A stretch of DNA of 64,000 bases from Artocarpus heterophyllus (lineage: Eukaryota; Streptophyta; Magnoliopsida; Rosales; Moraceae): contig CM046350.1 of assembly GCA_025403435.1 (NCBI GenBank), positions 27,730,938 to 27,794,937 of the forward strand, given 5' to 3'. The notes beneath the pieces are model-generated. The model was given only the letters and a program-made list of their open reading frames with translations. It had not been told where the DNA came from and ran no database searches. Shown one piece after another: positions 27,518 through 43,200 of the stretch. The translations under genes were made by a program, and so were the position numbers. How positions within the stretch are numbered: position 1 is the first letter of the stretch; each line of letters starts with the position of its first letter.

Positions 27518-27519
<2 letters not shown>

Positions 27520-27548
<29 letters not shown>
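27520..27548. repeat. (TA)n microsatellite
   Basis: Uninterrupted TA dinucleotides, about 14 repeats, in the AT-rich 3' flank of the gene. Confidence 0.9.
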
Positions 27549-27621
27549 ACATATGTCAAATTTTATAATTTGTTGATATGCTGTCTTTTTCTTTTTTCTT
27601 TTTTTTTTTTAATGGCTTATA

Positions 27622-27786
27622 GGGGGTGTTAACAAAGTTAGTGAGAACCAACTTTTTGCTTAAGGAATAATATAAAACTCTCACGTGTTACAATAAAAGG
27701 TAAAAAGTTACTATAATGTAAAGCTCTTATATGCTATAGTATTTTGAATTAAAAAGTTGGTTCTAACCAACTCTGCCAAATACTCT
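27622..27786. mobile_element. MITE-like inverted-repeat element
   Basis: The left part contains gttagtgagaaccaactttt and the reverse complement of the right end contains gttggttagaaccaactttt; the arms extend about 35 bp with mismatches. The target duplication was not resolved, so the family is unassigned. Confidence 0.5.
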
Positions 27787-29121
27787 TTTAATAATTATAA
27801 TATTGTTATTTTTATGTCCCAGAACATAAAATAATAAAAAAATATTAAATAGATCCATTTTATACTTTTTTTTTATCACAAATACCTAGTATTTAAGAGC
27901 ATAGTTGCCTAGTTGGAACTAATAAGCTGGAAGCAAAATATTATAGTATGTAAGAATTTTACATTTTAATATCTTTTTGCTTTAAATTATAACACGTAAG
28001 AACTTGGAAATAATAAATTTTTATGACGTGATTAACATAGGAAACATGAAAACATAATCACATTAAAATGGAGCCCACATCACGTTGTGTTGAATGTTAA
28101 AATTAATAATTTTAGAAAACTTGATTGATATTTCAATCACATTCGTACCTGCCAAGCCCGCTTCTTCCTCAACCAACTAAAAACATCTTGTATAATCTAA
28201 TTATTAATTATGAATCTAAACCCCAGCTTGTGCTAGCTAGCCAGATAGCTGCTATATTCGGCTAAGATTCTCTCGCTAGCTCGCTCAAGTACATTTTGAA
28301 TATTTATGTCTAGAAGTCATATCCAGACGGAGAGAAGGTAATTAACAATATATCACAGATGATAATGGTATGCTTGGTTTTATAGTTCTATCAGTTGGAG
28401 AGAGATGGGGAATTGGTCGGTATACGTATAAGCTTTTGAAGAAGCATTGTTGTCTTCGCCGAAATAAACGCCAAAAAAAAAAAAAAAAGCAATGGCCACT
28501 AGGTCAAAAGATATGAGATAGAATGGAACAAATTTTGGGTTTCGAGGGTGTCAATTGCACTATTTTGTAGGGATTTTTAAAAATACATCTTTTAGTTCTT
28601 AATTTTTTTTTTATAAATGTTACACGTATTTTAATTGTGACATAATTTATTATGTAATATGAATAATAATATGGTATAATTTTTTTTAAATATAATATAA
28701 ATAAGTATAATTTTTAAAAATGCAGTCTAACGTATAATTTTTTCTTGTTCTATCCTTATAAAAAGGAAAAAAAATGAATATGTATATTATAATTTTAATT
28801 GGTTAATAGTTCCCAAAACCAATCTTATAGCCCGTGAGGTTGAATGTTGACGAGCAGCCACGTTTAATCTAGATAAGAGCTTGGGATTTAAAAAAAAAAA
28901 AAAAAAAAACGTGTGGTGGCGAGTTGGAGTTCTCGGTTAATGGCTAATAGGGAAAGACAAATGTCGTCAAATCTATGAACTATGAGAAGTCGTAATTATT
29001 GCACAAAAATTTTGCTAGTTATTCTTTTTTTAATGTTATTGTACAGTACACAACATTGATCAATAAATTTAGAAAAATCATTCATAAAATTTCCATTCCT
29101 CATCATCTTTTTATTAATCAA
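27787..29121. other. AT-rich intergenic region, no gene recognised
   Basis: Repeats the style of the small elements upstream (27895-28030 resembles 25690-25812 in parts). A less AT-rich stretch at 28140-28300 holds no open frame of note. Poly-A runs lie at 28474-28489 and 28890-28909. Confidence 0.5.
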
Positions 29122-29900
29122 TGTTGGAGTATTTTATGTGTAGGAGAGAATGGAGGCTAGAAAATTTTAGAAAATGAAAATATATTTAAAGTGTGTATAA
29201 ATATATTTTTTTAAAGTTTTATTTGCCTTTACTTCTTAAAGTTTGTTAACGAGTTTTATAGCAAATTATCCCTAAAGATACAACAAACACTTGAACATAG
29301 TATCCAACAACAATATGGTGTTCTAGAACAAGATATGATTTTGTAATAACTCTAAAGATTAAATAAAGACAAGGATATTATTTCATGAATGGACAAAACC
29401 GATTTAATCCACAACCGCAACCTTTTTATTTGTAAAGGTATCTATTCATGTATCAATGTATCTATTATAATGAATATGTCTATTGCTAATTGAAGTTTAG
29501 GTTTATATGAAAGTATACAACCAATGTTTATTCCAATTCGAAACATGTCAAAGAACATATTTATTCAACTTGTATCATCTCAGGAGAGTTCCATAGTGAC
29601 AGCTTTTTGGCGTCGTAGCGCTAGTCTCATTGTGCAATTTTTTGCACGTCTTTAGCAATGGGCGTCGTGGCGCTAGTGCCTTTTTGAAATGGTCACTACG
29701 GCCTTGGTTTTGGGCACTACAACCCTAGCGGCTCTGTCCCAAAAATTTTGATCGCACTCTTCAGCACCACAGCCTCAAATTTGAGCACCACGGAAATACT
29801 CGCTGATTCAAGTACACTTATATAATGTGTATTTTAACCATCTAAAAAGTGTCTAATGATCTTTAGCACATAAGAGAGATATATTGTAATCTCTCCAACA
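29122..29900 (-). repeat. 3' LTR of the Tork-like element
   Basis: 779 bp bounded by TGTTGGAG and CTCCAACA, perfect inverted ends. It is followed at 29901 by atcccccact, the reverse complement of a polypurine tract. A GC-rich cluster at 29609-29793 holds repeated words such as ggcgtcgtRgcgctagt and gcacYacRRcc. The right-hand partner LTR was not found. Confidence 0.75.
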
Positions 29901-30406
29901 ATCCCCCACTAGATTGTAATATTCTCTAGATTTAACAATGTTTAAATCATACATACAAGATGTTATCTTTCAATTTTGACCTTAATTTAGTGAATATATT
30001 TCAAAGTATTCACAAGATAATAGTGTGCTTTACATTGAACTTTGTCTCTTAGGCAAATACCAAAAATACGTCACATATGAGATATCCTAGAATTCAAATT
30101 CTGTTTCAATTATTTTGCACTATTCTGGCTTTGTGCACTATCTTGGATTTGTGAACATTTACAAGACTAGACCACAGTATTGTTAGAAACGACACCATTC
30201 CTTTGTCTCTAGTTACTTTGAGATGAACTTCATTAAGAGCATAAACTGAACCTCAACCACATAGATATTTAGCTCCGAACATCTTAGAAGGGACAAATAA
30301 GTTTTTGGTGCTAACCTGGTTACATAATGATAACTTGTTCTTACTCATTTAGGTATGGAATAGCGGTACAACTGTTACATAGTTAGGTTACCATCATAGG
30401 TGACTC

Positions 30407-31250
30407 TTACACAAAAGGTTTTAGTCTTATTCCACTAGATCTATTCTTGACTAAGTCTCTTGAAAGACCTTTTATCAAGGGATCTGGTAGGTTCTTATGA
30501 GTCCTAACATAAACAACATTAATAACACCATCGGTTATTAGTTGTTTCACATATTCATGTCTTAAGCTAATATGCCTAGACTTTCTATTATAAACTTTGT
30601 TATAGGCTCTAGACAATGTAGCTTCACTATTGTAGTACAAAGGAATAGATGCCATCAGTTGTGGCTATAACTCAATATAAAATAATAAATTTCTCAGCCA
30701 TTCTACTTCTTTGCCCGCAACTGCAAGTGCTATAAGCTCACTTTCCATCGTTAAGTGAGTTATGCACATTTGTTTCTTAGAAGCCCAAGACATGGCTCTA
30801 CTTGCAATTGTGAAAATCCAACCGGATGTGGATTTATTATCACTTGCAATGGTTATCAAACTAGCATCCGAGTACTCTTTTAGTACCACAAAATAATCAT
30901 TATAAAACAAACCCAAAGTAATGTTCCTTTTAAGATAACAAGTATCCTTCCAATTGCTTTTCAATGTTCAACACTTGGGTTAGTCATAAATCTTGATATT
31001 TTGCATATTGCAAATGATATCCAGCCTTGTACAATGCATATGCATATCAAGCTACCATTTTCACTAGCATATTCAAGCTGTGCTATTGCTCGGCCATCAA
31101 TTTCTAGTAATTTAGTACTAAAATCATATGTGGTATTTGTTTCTTTAAACTTCGAATGATTGAATTTAAGAAGCACTTTCTTAATATAATGAGATTAATA
31201 CAACAAGTAACTCCCACTATGCTTCCTCACTTTCACACCGAAGATAGTAT
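30407..31250 (-). pseudogene. RT C-terminus and RNase H of the Tork-like element
   Basis: Reads leftward from the insertion site. After the junction comes TIFGVKVRKH, then a frame at 30961-31176 with RAIAQLEYASENGSL and ISRFMTNPSVEH, a frame at 30665-30964 with KSTSGWIFTIASRAMSWASK and MESELIALAVAGKEVEWL, and a frame at 30407-30655 with YNRKSRHISLRHEYVKQL and LPDPLIKGLS. These are the copia RNase H blocks in order, split by frameshifts. It ends in KPFV-stop. Confidence 0.85.
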
Positions 31251-34200
31251 GTAGGAAATAAAATATGAAACGCATCGGAAGGAACGGATTGTTGACAAAC
31301 AAAAATTTTCTAAAAAAACTTGTTCATCGGGAATAGCTATATAATTTTAATTATAGAAAACTTTATGAATTTTACTAACCCTTTTGAAGACTATCAGAGT
31401 ATCCTAGCTTTCCTCTTTAACACCACAATCTTCCAATCCAGGCCTCCACATTAATGTAAAGACAAGTGGGCGTCAAACTGCAAGAATGAATTTTTCTCAC
31501 ACTTTTCTGAATTTGCTATGTACTCAACACATGAGATAGCAGACTCTTTTTTTCAGAGAAGAACTCTCAGTTTTTCTCTCTAGGTATTCTGCAAAAGTTA
31601 TGTGAATGAAAAATCTCTTGAGATAACTGTTATCTCTCCCATTTATATCTGAGCGATTAGTAATTTTTTAATTAATTTCAAATTTGAAATAACCACCATA
31701 TCAGATATATGGGGAAATGATATATTTTGCTTGATTCTAACCTTTTTCCTTTCCCTTTTTTTAATTTTAAAACGAATTTAAAAAAAAACATTTAACGTTT
31801 AATATATATATATATATAAGTTACGTTTACGAAAACGTAAACTTCCTTCTTTCCTTTTTTTTTCTTTATAAACGAATCACAACTGATTCTTTTATATATA
31901 TATATGATATATATATATAAAGTAAAAACAAACATAAACGTTTGATTATTTTAATATATATATTAATATATTATAAAATCTTATATATAAAAAGATTTGG
32001 TTCAAAACCAAAAAATATATATATATATATATCTAAATCTAAATTCAAAAATAAATCACATTTATTTAAGAATAGATTTTAAAATTAATCAATTAATTAA
32101 TTAACTAATACTTAGTTAAATGTGACAACATTTATCACATTACATTATATGTCACAGAGACCATTTTTCTATGTCACATTAATAATTCGAGTGTTAAATA
32201 ATTAATTCAGAATTCAATAATTCCAAACTAAATATATATAATTCATTCTATGCATTAAATCCAATATAGTGTCATAGAGGTGGCATTGGGAACCTATGGA
32301 CCTATAACCCAAGCTTCAATAAATTTGACAACTAATCAAACTTATTAATTAATGTGTCAAATTTATTAGTTTAAGTGTTACTCCACTAAAAACTTGAAAC
32401 TAAACTCTTGAGATTATAGTAAAATTACTCAAAGAAAATAAGCGAGTAGTCTATTGATATAATCATCACATATAAGTCAATCCTCCATAAATAGTTCATA
32501 ATAAGAGCTAGGTTCAATTTTCGTTTACCTCTCTTATTATATCTTTATCCTTGAGTTCTAATAATTCTCTATTGAACAATTAATTCATAATTTTGTTATG
32601 AACGAGCGCTCTACTATTCAAACCTTGAATTATCACTCAAGAGAACTATTTTTCAAACTTCCATAAAGAATGAATGGATTCCATATCTGTATAATATTAT
32701 TCCCAGCAATTTATTACATTATGTTTCCAAGATGCTAAGTTATGATCTGTGCTAAAACAAATCTTACCAAGCAAATCAAAAAACATAATTTCATAAACAA
32801 GAGTCTAATAAATACTCAGGATTAAGACTGTCAAATATATAATCATCATAGTGATAAATTTGAATACTCTATTTGTAATGGATGATTATTAAAGAATCAT
32901 AATTTATCTGGTCTAGTCATATATAATCTTATTATACATAGTACCTCCAATCCAATGTCTCTACATTATTAGTCCAGGTAATGGCTATTTTATTTTAAAT
33001 GAGATTGGACCGTACTTGTAATATTTAATTAAAGATCTCAAACTTGAATTAATTATTATGGACTATTTAGATTATTATCTATAATTTTTATCTCTACGCA
33101 TATAACACTTATATGCTAAATTTATAGTCATATAAATAATCATGAAATTTTTTTGATGTTTATAAATGTATTCATAATACATATAAGGAACCAAAATAAT
33201 TATAAATGCCACTTTATTTATTTATTATCAATATGTACAATATCACAGCTTTTAGGGCACCAAACCCAACAATCTCCCACTTGCCCTAAACCAGGTGAGA
33301 CATGTCTCTAAGACCTAAGCCTTCCAAGTGTCCCTCAAAGCTCTTTGCAAGTAATGTCTTGGTGAAAAGGCCAGCAAGGTTGTTTTCCGACGCTATCTTC
33401 ACAACTTTCACATCCCCTCGATGTACTATTTCTTTGATCAAATGATAATTTCTCTCTATATGCTTTCCTCTTTTGTGGCTTCTAGGTTCTCTTGAAGTTG
33501 CCACTACTCCACTGTTATCACAATACAGTGTGAGTAGTTTATCCATGCTTGGAACTACTTCCAGATCATTTAAAAACTTACGGAGCCAAATAGCTGCTTT
33601 AGCTGTTTCACAAGTAGCCACATATTCAGCTTCCATAGTTGAATCAGCAATACAAGATTGTTTGATGCTTCTCCAAACTATAGCAATACCACTAAAAGTA
33701 AATATTGATCCGGGCGTAGATTTACGTGTGTCTTTGTCAGATTGAAAATCAGAATCAGTGTATCCAATGAGAATCAAATTCTCACCGGAATATACCAGCA
33801 TATAGTTTCTCGTTCTCCTGAGATACTTGAGAATATGTTTAACCGCTATCCAATGATCTAATCCTGGGTTGGATTCATACTGACTGACTATACCCATCAC
33901 ATAGCAAATGTCAGGTCTTGTACACAACATAGCATACATTAGACTTCCTACTGTAGATGCATAGGGTACCCGTCTCATGTTTCCTTTCTCTTAAGGTGTT
34001 TTAGAACACTGCTCTTTTGAAAGATAAACTCCATGACGTGTAGGTAAATTCCCTTTCTTGGAGTTTTGCATCGAAAATTTGATAAGCACTTTATCGATAT
34101 ATGATACCTGAGACAGCACCAACAATCTGTTCTTGCGATCTCTTATAAGTTGGATTCTAAAAACATAACTTGCCTCTCCCAAATCTTTTATTTGGAATTG

Positions 34201-37200
34201 GTTGGCAAGCCATTTCTTTACATTAGATGATATGCCTACATCATTCGTAATGAGTAGGATATCATCTACATAAAGAACTAAGAAGACCACCTTCTTACCT
34301 TTGATGTACTTGTACACACAAGGTTCATCAATGTTTTGATCGAAACCATAAGATTTGATCGTTTCATCAAATCTCAAGTTTCAAGATCTTGAAGCTTGCT
34401 TGAGTCCATAGATGGACCTTTGCAACTTGCAAACTTTTTGCTCTTGACCTTTGACTACAAACCCTTCTGTTTGCACCATATAGATGTTTTCCTCAAGATA
34501 GCCATTCAAAAAGATAGTCTTGACATCCATTTGCCATATCTCATAATCAAGACAAGCAGCAATGGATAAAAGAATCTGAATGGATTTAAGCATAGCTACA
34601 GGCGAAAAAGTTTTTTCATAGTCAACTTCCTCCTTTTGGGTATAACCCTTTGCCACAAGCCTAGCCTTGAAAGTCTCAACTTTCCTATCCACTCCTCTTT
34701 TCTTCTTGTAAATCAATTTGCACCCTATGGGTTTTATCCCTTCAAGTAGGTCTACAAGTTCCCAGACTGAATTGGAGTACATTGACTCCATTTCAAGGTT
34801 CATAGCTTCTAGCCACTTTTCCTTCTCAGCATCTTCCATTGCATCATGATATGTCAATGGATCATCCCCACCATTATTAGATATAGCAACATGTGCTTCT
34901 CCAATCTCCCTGTAGCGAGCAGGTGGTCTCACAACCCTCCCACTAAGTCGAGGTGGTATGACATTCTGATTGGGAGATATGGTCTCCTTATTTTGTCCTT
35001 TGACAACGGTTGTCGGTTGCGGTCTGATTTGATCAGAAAGTAACTCTTCAAGTACAACTTTGCTACGAGGTTTATAGTTTGTCATATAATCATTCTCTAG
35101 AAAAGTGGCATTTGTCGATACACTTTTCTTGTGGACTATAAAACAAACCTCCCCTCATTTCCTTTGTGCAACACCCCTTAATTTGGACGTCACAGATGTC
35201 GTTACATACTTACATTCGTACATGCATAAACTTTAAAATTATAAATAATATCAAACTTAATCATTACTATGGATTTTAAAAGTGCTTAAACTTACGTTAC
35301 CAGGATCCATTTATACGTTTTTTTTTTAAAAAACTTAACGTTGTTTCGAAAAGCATTGTTTAAATTATTCATTATCATAATTTATTCATTTATACACTAA
35401 ATTAATCATGAACTTATATAATAATATAGGTTTGTCAATTTGTAAAATTAGGACTTATAAAAATATCACATTAAAACTCTTTGATCATCACATCATTAGA
35501 AATCCATTTGTTCCCATAGTTCGGCAGGCCGAACATCATCGGCAGGCCGGAATTCCCTCAACCGGCAGGCCGACAGAGGCTTTGCAACTCGGATTAAAAA
35601 TTCATCCATGTTCGGCAGGCCAAAAAATTAGATCGGCAGGCCAAACTTCTAGTCTTCGGCAGGCCGGCCACAGAGTTCAGCAGGCCATTCGAGACCAAAT
35701 TCCATTGGAAAACTTAATTTTAAACATACCAACTTTACGTAAAATATAGCGAAAGTTCATAATTCATAAGAAAATAACTTATAAAACCATAATATAAGTG
35801 TTCTTAAAAACTTAACACAAAAACATGTTCAAAAAATATATATATAAAACTTGATTAAATCATAAAATCATTTTCTTGGCATGCTTTCGGTTACAATTCA
35901 TCGTTCATGTTGCTCACACGCCTTCCCATGTCCTCCACCTAGTCCATGATTCTCTTACCCTTATCTGCAACATGACATATAAAATATGATTAAGCTAAAG
36001 CTTAGTAAGTACATATATTCTCACAATTTAAAACATTTTATAAACGTCAGCATCATCATCATCATTGTCATCGTATCATAAAAGTGCCATAAGCACAATT
36101 TCATAGAACATATCTTTCGTAACGTTAACCATTTTAAAACTTAATCCATTTTATCTTAAGGGCCCAAGTGTTGCATCATAAACATCATCATAGGCGCGCC
36201 GTCATGAGAGGAGAAGGGTAGCTAATCCCAAACCAAACATGACATCATAACATAACATTTCATAACATTGGGTGTGCAACACTTATTAGGTGATACATAT
36301 ATACATACTTTTCATTTTTTGAAACATGTCATCATCATACATGCATATCTTTAAAATCATGAAAATCTTTCATAAGAAATCCTTTAAGGAAAAATCATCA
36401 TAAAATCATCATGAATATTCTTGTAAAACATATCATCAATCCTTGTAAAAGGTGTCATGTTGCAGGTGAGATTGTACTTACCTTAACGATAGCTTACTTA
36501 ACCTTAAAAATGCACTTGGTGATGACGCCGCGGTCTCGATGTGCTCGCTTCCTTGAGTGTTCATGTCATTTATCATTTAAAGATGCAATAAAAAAATCAA
36601 TACTTACCATGAACTATCCATACACTCATCTCATATTATAAACATAATTCATAACCATAAAATCGTCATCACATAAACATGTTATTATGATTTTTCTTAA
36701 ATTATAAAAATTACCTTAAGCATAAAAAACAAACCATACATTTTGAATATAATTATCTTTTAAATAAAACATTTTTAAACAATTAATATATTTATATTTT
36801 AATTTAAAACTCCATACAAGCATCATATTATCATGCATGAAATTATTTTATTATCATAAAATCTTTTAAACATACATAACATTTTATAACATATAAATAA
36901 AACACATTCATCTATCATACTCATACATATGCATATTATAACAATTTTTCATGAAAACATCATTTTTTTACCCCTTGAATAATCATTACATTTTTCATAC
37001 TTTCAAAATTATACAGTAACATATTACTGTGAGGGTAGAAGATAGAAATATCATATTTTCATAAAACATTAATATCACATGAAATTAGAAAGCACCACAT
37101 AACATATATACATAACATCACATTTAAAATTTCGAGACAAAACATAATACCTATAGAAAGATATTGTAGACGAAACGAGAAGAAGAATTTCTTTTCAAAA

Positions 37201-40200
37201 ATACCAGAGAAAGCTAAATTCATACCTTGAAGTTTCTTCTCAAAATCCTTGAATTAACCAACGAAATAAGATTTTTCTTTCAATGTACTCAGAAAATTTT
37301 CGTGAGAGAGAGAGAGAGAGAGGAAGAACTCGTGAAGAAGAGAAAAGGATGAGAGAAACAAATGTGAGAACGTCTCAGAATTTTTGAGAGAGAAAAACGT
37401 GAAAAGGAGAGAAAATAATGAAAAAGGAAACGTTAAAATTTTTAACGTAATAAACATTATTGATGGGAATTCAATTCCCTTCATTAAGTCAGAAATTTTC
37501 TGACTGTTGAGGGAGGCAAGAGGCGTGGGAAAAGGAAGAGAAAGAAAAGGAAACCAACAATCACCCATAACCTTCCATGTTTTGCCCATTTAAAATTAGA
37601 AACCATTTAATTTGACACAAATCAATACTAAGTCAAACCCCTTATTTCCTTAACTGATAAAATCATTCCTTAATTATGCCAATTAATCACATTAAATTAT
37701 CTAATTAATGTAATTAACTCAGCTATAATTTTGGAGGGATTTCTGCTGACTGCTCGTCAGCCGTGTTTGGCCTGTCGATTTTCCCCTTCGGCCTGCCGGT
37801 TCTAGTAAGTTTGGCCTACCGGTGGGTTTCTTCGGCCTGTCGATTTTAGGCAAGATGTTCGGCCTGTCGATCTTAAAAGTTCGGCCTACCGAACTGTCCT
37901 TAAATGCCATACAACACAACATTCATACATTATTGCATCATAAATAAACATATACTTAAAATTTCACATGAACACTAGAGCACAACGATCCCATGCGGTC
38001 GTCACCTGTCACAAAACTTGACATAAAAAGTTAGTAACATGCACATCACATATCATATCATATAACTAAATTTATTAATAAAATTCCTTATCAACGTTAC
38101 TAACTTAACGTGGTCCATTACATGAAATAGGCAGGTGTTACACTTTGGGTATCCCACAAGCAAGCATACTTCAGAACGTGGTTCCAGCTTCCCGGTCTTT
38201 CCTTTAAGCATTTGTGCTGGACACCCCCATATACAGATATGTCACATACTAGGTTTGCAACCATTCCATAACTCAAAAGGTGTTTTTGGGATAGACTTAG
38301 ATGGAACTATGTTTAGAAGATATACTGTAGTTTGTAGTGTATATCCTCAAAACAAAGTGGGTAATGATGAGTAGCTGAGCATGGATCTCACCATATCTAG
38401 CAACGTCTGATTTCTTCTCTCTGCAACACCATTTTATTATGGTGTTCCAGGTGCGATGAGTTGTGATAGAATACAATGTTCTATCATATAGTTCTTGAAT
38501 TTAGTATTAAGGTATTCTCCTCCTCGATCAGATCGAAGAGTCTTCACCATCTTTTCTAATTACTTTTCAGCTTCCGCTTGGAATTCTTTGAACTTTCCAA
38601 AAGTTTTAGATTTCCTTTGCATTATGTATATGTAACCATACCTTGAATAATCGTCAATAAATGTGATGAAATATTCATAACCACCACGTGCTTGTACATT
38701 CAATGGACCACATACGTCTGAATGTATTAGCTCAAGTGATTCCTTGGCCCTTTCACCTTTTGCAGAGAAAGACCTTTTAGTCATTTTACCTTCAAGACAA
38801 GATTCACAAACTGGTAGAGAATTAATTTTTAGTTCTTTTAAAGGACTATCCTTTACTAGTATGTTAATTCTGTTAAGGTTAACGTGACCTAATCTAAGGT
38901 GCCATAGGTATATTTCATTATCAGAAGAAATCTTTTGCTTCTTGGGTTTTAGTTGTTCAACTTTGAATATTTCGGTATTGAGCAGTGATTTTTCATTGGG
39001 CCTTAAAGTGTAAAGCCCATTTTCCAGATGTGCAGAACAAATATTCTAGCCATTTCTAGAAATATTAACATAATTATTATTAAAAGAAACATTAAACATT
39101 TGTTCAAATAACCTGGAAATAGAAATCAAATTTCTTTGAAAACAAGAAATGTAATAAACATTGTCCAAAGTTAAAAACTTATTTCTAAAATAAAGTTTAA
39201 CGACACCCACTGCTCTTGCTGAAACAACCTCTCCGTTCCCACTCTCATCGTTTGTTCCCTGTCGGCAAGCTCCCTTAAAGAACTAAGCATCTACAAAGAA
39301 GAGCAAACATAGTTAGTTGCCCCTGAATCAATTATCCAAGGTGAAGTATCATCTTCAACTAAATAAGCTTCTAAAACAAGTAAATCTGATTAACTGTTGT
39401 TCTTCTTTTCTTTAAGCTCCTGAAGATACTTCTTGCAGTTTCTCTTCCAGTGCCCAACTACGCCGCAGTGGAAACTTCCTTTAGGCTTCTTTTGGTTTGA
39501 GCTCTTTTTGTTGTTGTTGCTTTTGTTCTTCTTAGGTTGCCCTCCATTTTTAGACTTACTACTTCCTTCAGTCCTCTTCCTCTTCTTATTCTTTCGAGTA
39601 GAAGATGAGGGTTGGGCTTCTGCAACATTTGCCTTACCTTCTTTAGTCTTCTCTTTCAAAACAGACTCGAAGGTTTGTAGCTTATTAAGCAACTCAGTCA
39701 TATTATATTTTAGCTTGTTCATGAAATAGTTGCTTTTGAACTGAAGGAACGTAGGAGAGAGGGTTTCCAAAATCATCCCCACCTGTGTGGCTTCATCTAT
39801 CACTGCCCCATTCACTTCAGCCACATGGAGATAGTTAACCATGTTGAGAACATGTTCTCTGACTGAAATCCCTGCCTTCATTTTGGCATTCATTACTGCC
39901 TTAATGGCTTCGTGGCATGCCTTTTTAGAAGGCTTGCCAAACTTGTCTTGCAAAGACTGCATTATCTTATAAGCAGTTTCCATGCTTTCGTGTTTCATCC
40001 TAAGCACGTCAGACATGCCAGCCAAAAGGAAACAACATGCCTTATTATTTGCCTCGATCCAACGATTATATGCTTCTCGTGCATTACAAGGAGAATTGGT
40101 AGGAGGCGATGGAGGACATTCCTCTGTCAGGAAAAACTTGTATTTTTTACAAACTAGTACAATGTATATGTTACTCTTTCACTTGACAAAATTATCTCCA

Positions 40201-43200
40201 GTTAATTTTTCATTTGATAGAATAGCGATGATTGGATTAGACATTGTTGCTGTAATAAATAAATAAAATAACATAAATTAAATGGTTGCATAAACATCAT
40301 AAATATATGTTTTGAATAGTAAACGTGATGCGTGATGCATGATGCAGATAGAAAAACATAAAATAATATTTTAATAATTCCACGATTATTCAATTTTAAG
40401 AAATAAAGTGCTATCGTAAGATAGGTCAAATTATTTATGAATTGAATTGAGACATTCCCAATTAATAAATATATTCAAAATATCTCATATTTTCTATTTT
40501 TATTAATAACTGTTTATTTTGGTCAAGATATAATTAACAATTTAATTATGTCTTTATGAGTGTAACTCACTATTTTAGACTTTAACAACTTAACTTAAAA
40601 TTGCCGCCGTAAGGTAGGTCAATTTTGAAAAACATTATAAAATCCTATCTCTAGGAAGCCAACCTTGATGTTGATTTAAATGGACACCCTCCGTAAGGAG
40701 GACGAAATTAAAGCGTCGCAAGGCGCCACTTAAATCCCCGGTATTGTGCTAATAGTGGAGACCATAGGTTATATTGTCATATTACATTCTCCCACTCATT
40801 ATTTTAAAAGATGTGTTTTATCTTATAAAATATCATATGTTTCATAATTCTAGTAAATAAAAATAATTTTTAATTACTAGGTTATATTATGTATTAATAG
40901 AATCCCATTCTACTCACACTTAAATAAATTACCAGATTTTCTGAAAATATAAATTTATTATGAATTGTCTAAGCTACCCAATATTAAACAATTTAAAATT
41001 AGATAACTTAGAACTAATGTGAATTTTACCAAGTCTTAACTATTAAAACTAAATTCACATTATTCGGTTGATTCATAAATTAAGATTCTATAAAACTTAC
41101 CCAATTAATTTAATCTCAATAAATTAATTCTAACACATATTAAATCATTTTATACACTCCTTTATAAAAAAAAAAATAATATGCTAGTGTATGCATGTCA
41201 TGTTACAATAACAATAAGTGGGCATTTTCCTAGATGATATGTTATAATGCATGAACATATTATCATAATCATCACATGAAAATAAAGCATGAAAATAAAC
41301 AATGGATTTTTGACCAAGTCCTTTTGGATAATTAAAATTACAACCCATAAAAAAATAAAAAATTACATAGGTCTTCTTGTAATAACATAAGTCCCAGCTC
41401 CAATTTTGCAGTCTTCATCTTGTGCAACAATCTGCTAGGTTATCTTTAAAATTTGATAGGCCCAAATTCTCAACTGGGCCAAATGACCCAATGGACTTCT
41501 TTTTCTTCATCACTCCACGTTCAGCGTACAAGAAACACAGCCGCCCTTATCTTTCTAGCATGTATATATATATATATATATATAGCACATCAAGTGCATT
41601 TATGAATGCATGTCAGGTGCCTTAAAACCCAACTATCAATTTTTTTTTTAATTGTTGCCTGATGATTGCACGTGAAGTGCATTGATGCTCCTTTTTTTTT
41701 TTAAAATGGTTTTTCAATCTACACGTCTAGTGCATTAAATGCACATTAATGAAGGCAACTCTGGAAGCGTGTAGGTATAGCAGGTGAAGGAAAAGAAATA
41801 ATAATAATAATAAATTATAAAAAGCCTATACCCTTTTATGGGTTTACACAGATTTGATGTAATCAAACTAAAAATAAAATTATCAATCCAAAAGGACCAT
41901 ATAATTAGCGACCCAAAATCTATTTATTAAACAACTATTCATCACATGAATAAAAATTATAAAGATACAACATGCCCACAAACATGCATCAAGAACATGA
42001 TATTATCAAAATAAAATGATGTTAATTAAAATTATATATGCTATAACCCGCTCTGATACTATTTATAGGAATTAAAATATGAAACGTAGCAGAAGGAATG
42101 AAACGTTGATAAACAAAATTTTTCTAAAAAAAACTTGTTCATCGGGAATAACTATATAAGTTTAATAATAGAAAACTTTAGGAATTTTACTAACCCTTTT
42201 GAAGACTATTAGGGTATCTTAGCTTTCCTCTTTGACACCACGATCTTCCAATCTAGGTCTCCACACCAATGGAAAGACGAGTGGGCTTCAAACTGTAAGA
42301 ATAAATTTTCCTCAAACTTTTTTGAATCTGCTATGTACTCAACACATGAGATAGCAGACCTTTTTTTTCAAAGAAGAACTCAGTTTTTCTGTCTAGGTAT
42401 TCTGCAAAAGTTACGTGAATGAAAAAATCTCTTGAGATAACTGTTATCTCTCCCTTTTTTATATCTGAGTCATTAGTAATTTTTCAATTAATTTCAAATT
42501 TGAAATAACCACCATATCATATATATTGGGAAAGTATATATTTTGCATGATTCTAACCTTTTTCCTTTCTTATTTTTTGTTTTTAAAAAGAATTAAAAAA
42601 AATGTTTAACTTTTAATATATATATATATATGTATATAAAAGTTATGTTTACGAAAACATAAACTTCCTTCTTTTCTTTTCTTTTTTTTTATAAACGAAT
42701 CACAACTAATTCTTTTATATATATAAAGTAAAAACAAACGTAAACATTTGTTTATTTTAATATATATATATATATATATATTAATACATTATAAAATATT
42801 ATATATAAAAAGATTTGGTTCAAAACCATATATATATATATATCTAAATCTAAATTTAAAAATAAATCACATTCATTTAAGAATAGATTTTAAAATTAAT
42901 CAATTAATCAATTAACTAATGCTTAGTTAAATGTGACAACATTTATCACATAACATTATGTGTCACAGAGAACATTTTTCTGTGTCACATTAATAATTCA
43001 AGTGTGAAAAAATTAATTTAGAATTCAACAATTCCAAACTAAATATATATAATTCATTCTATGCATTAAATCCAATACAGTGTCATAGAGATAGCATTGG
43101 GGGCCTATGGAAGCTCCAATAAATTTGACAACTAATCAAACTCATTAATTAATGTGCCAAATTTATTAGTTTTAGTGTTACTCCACTAAAAACCTGAAAC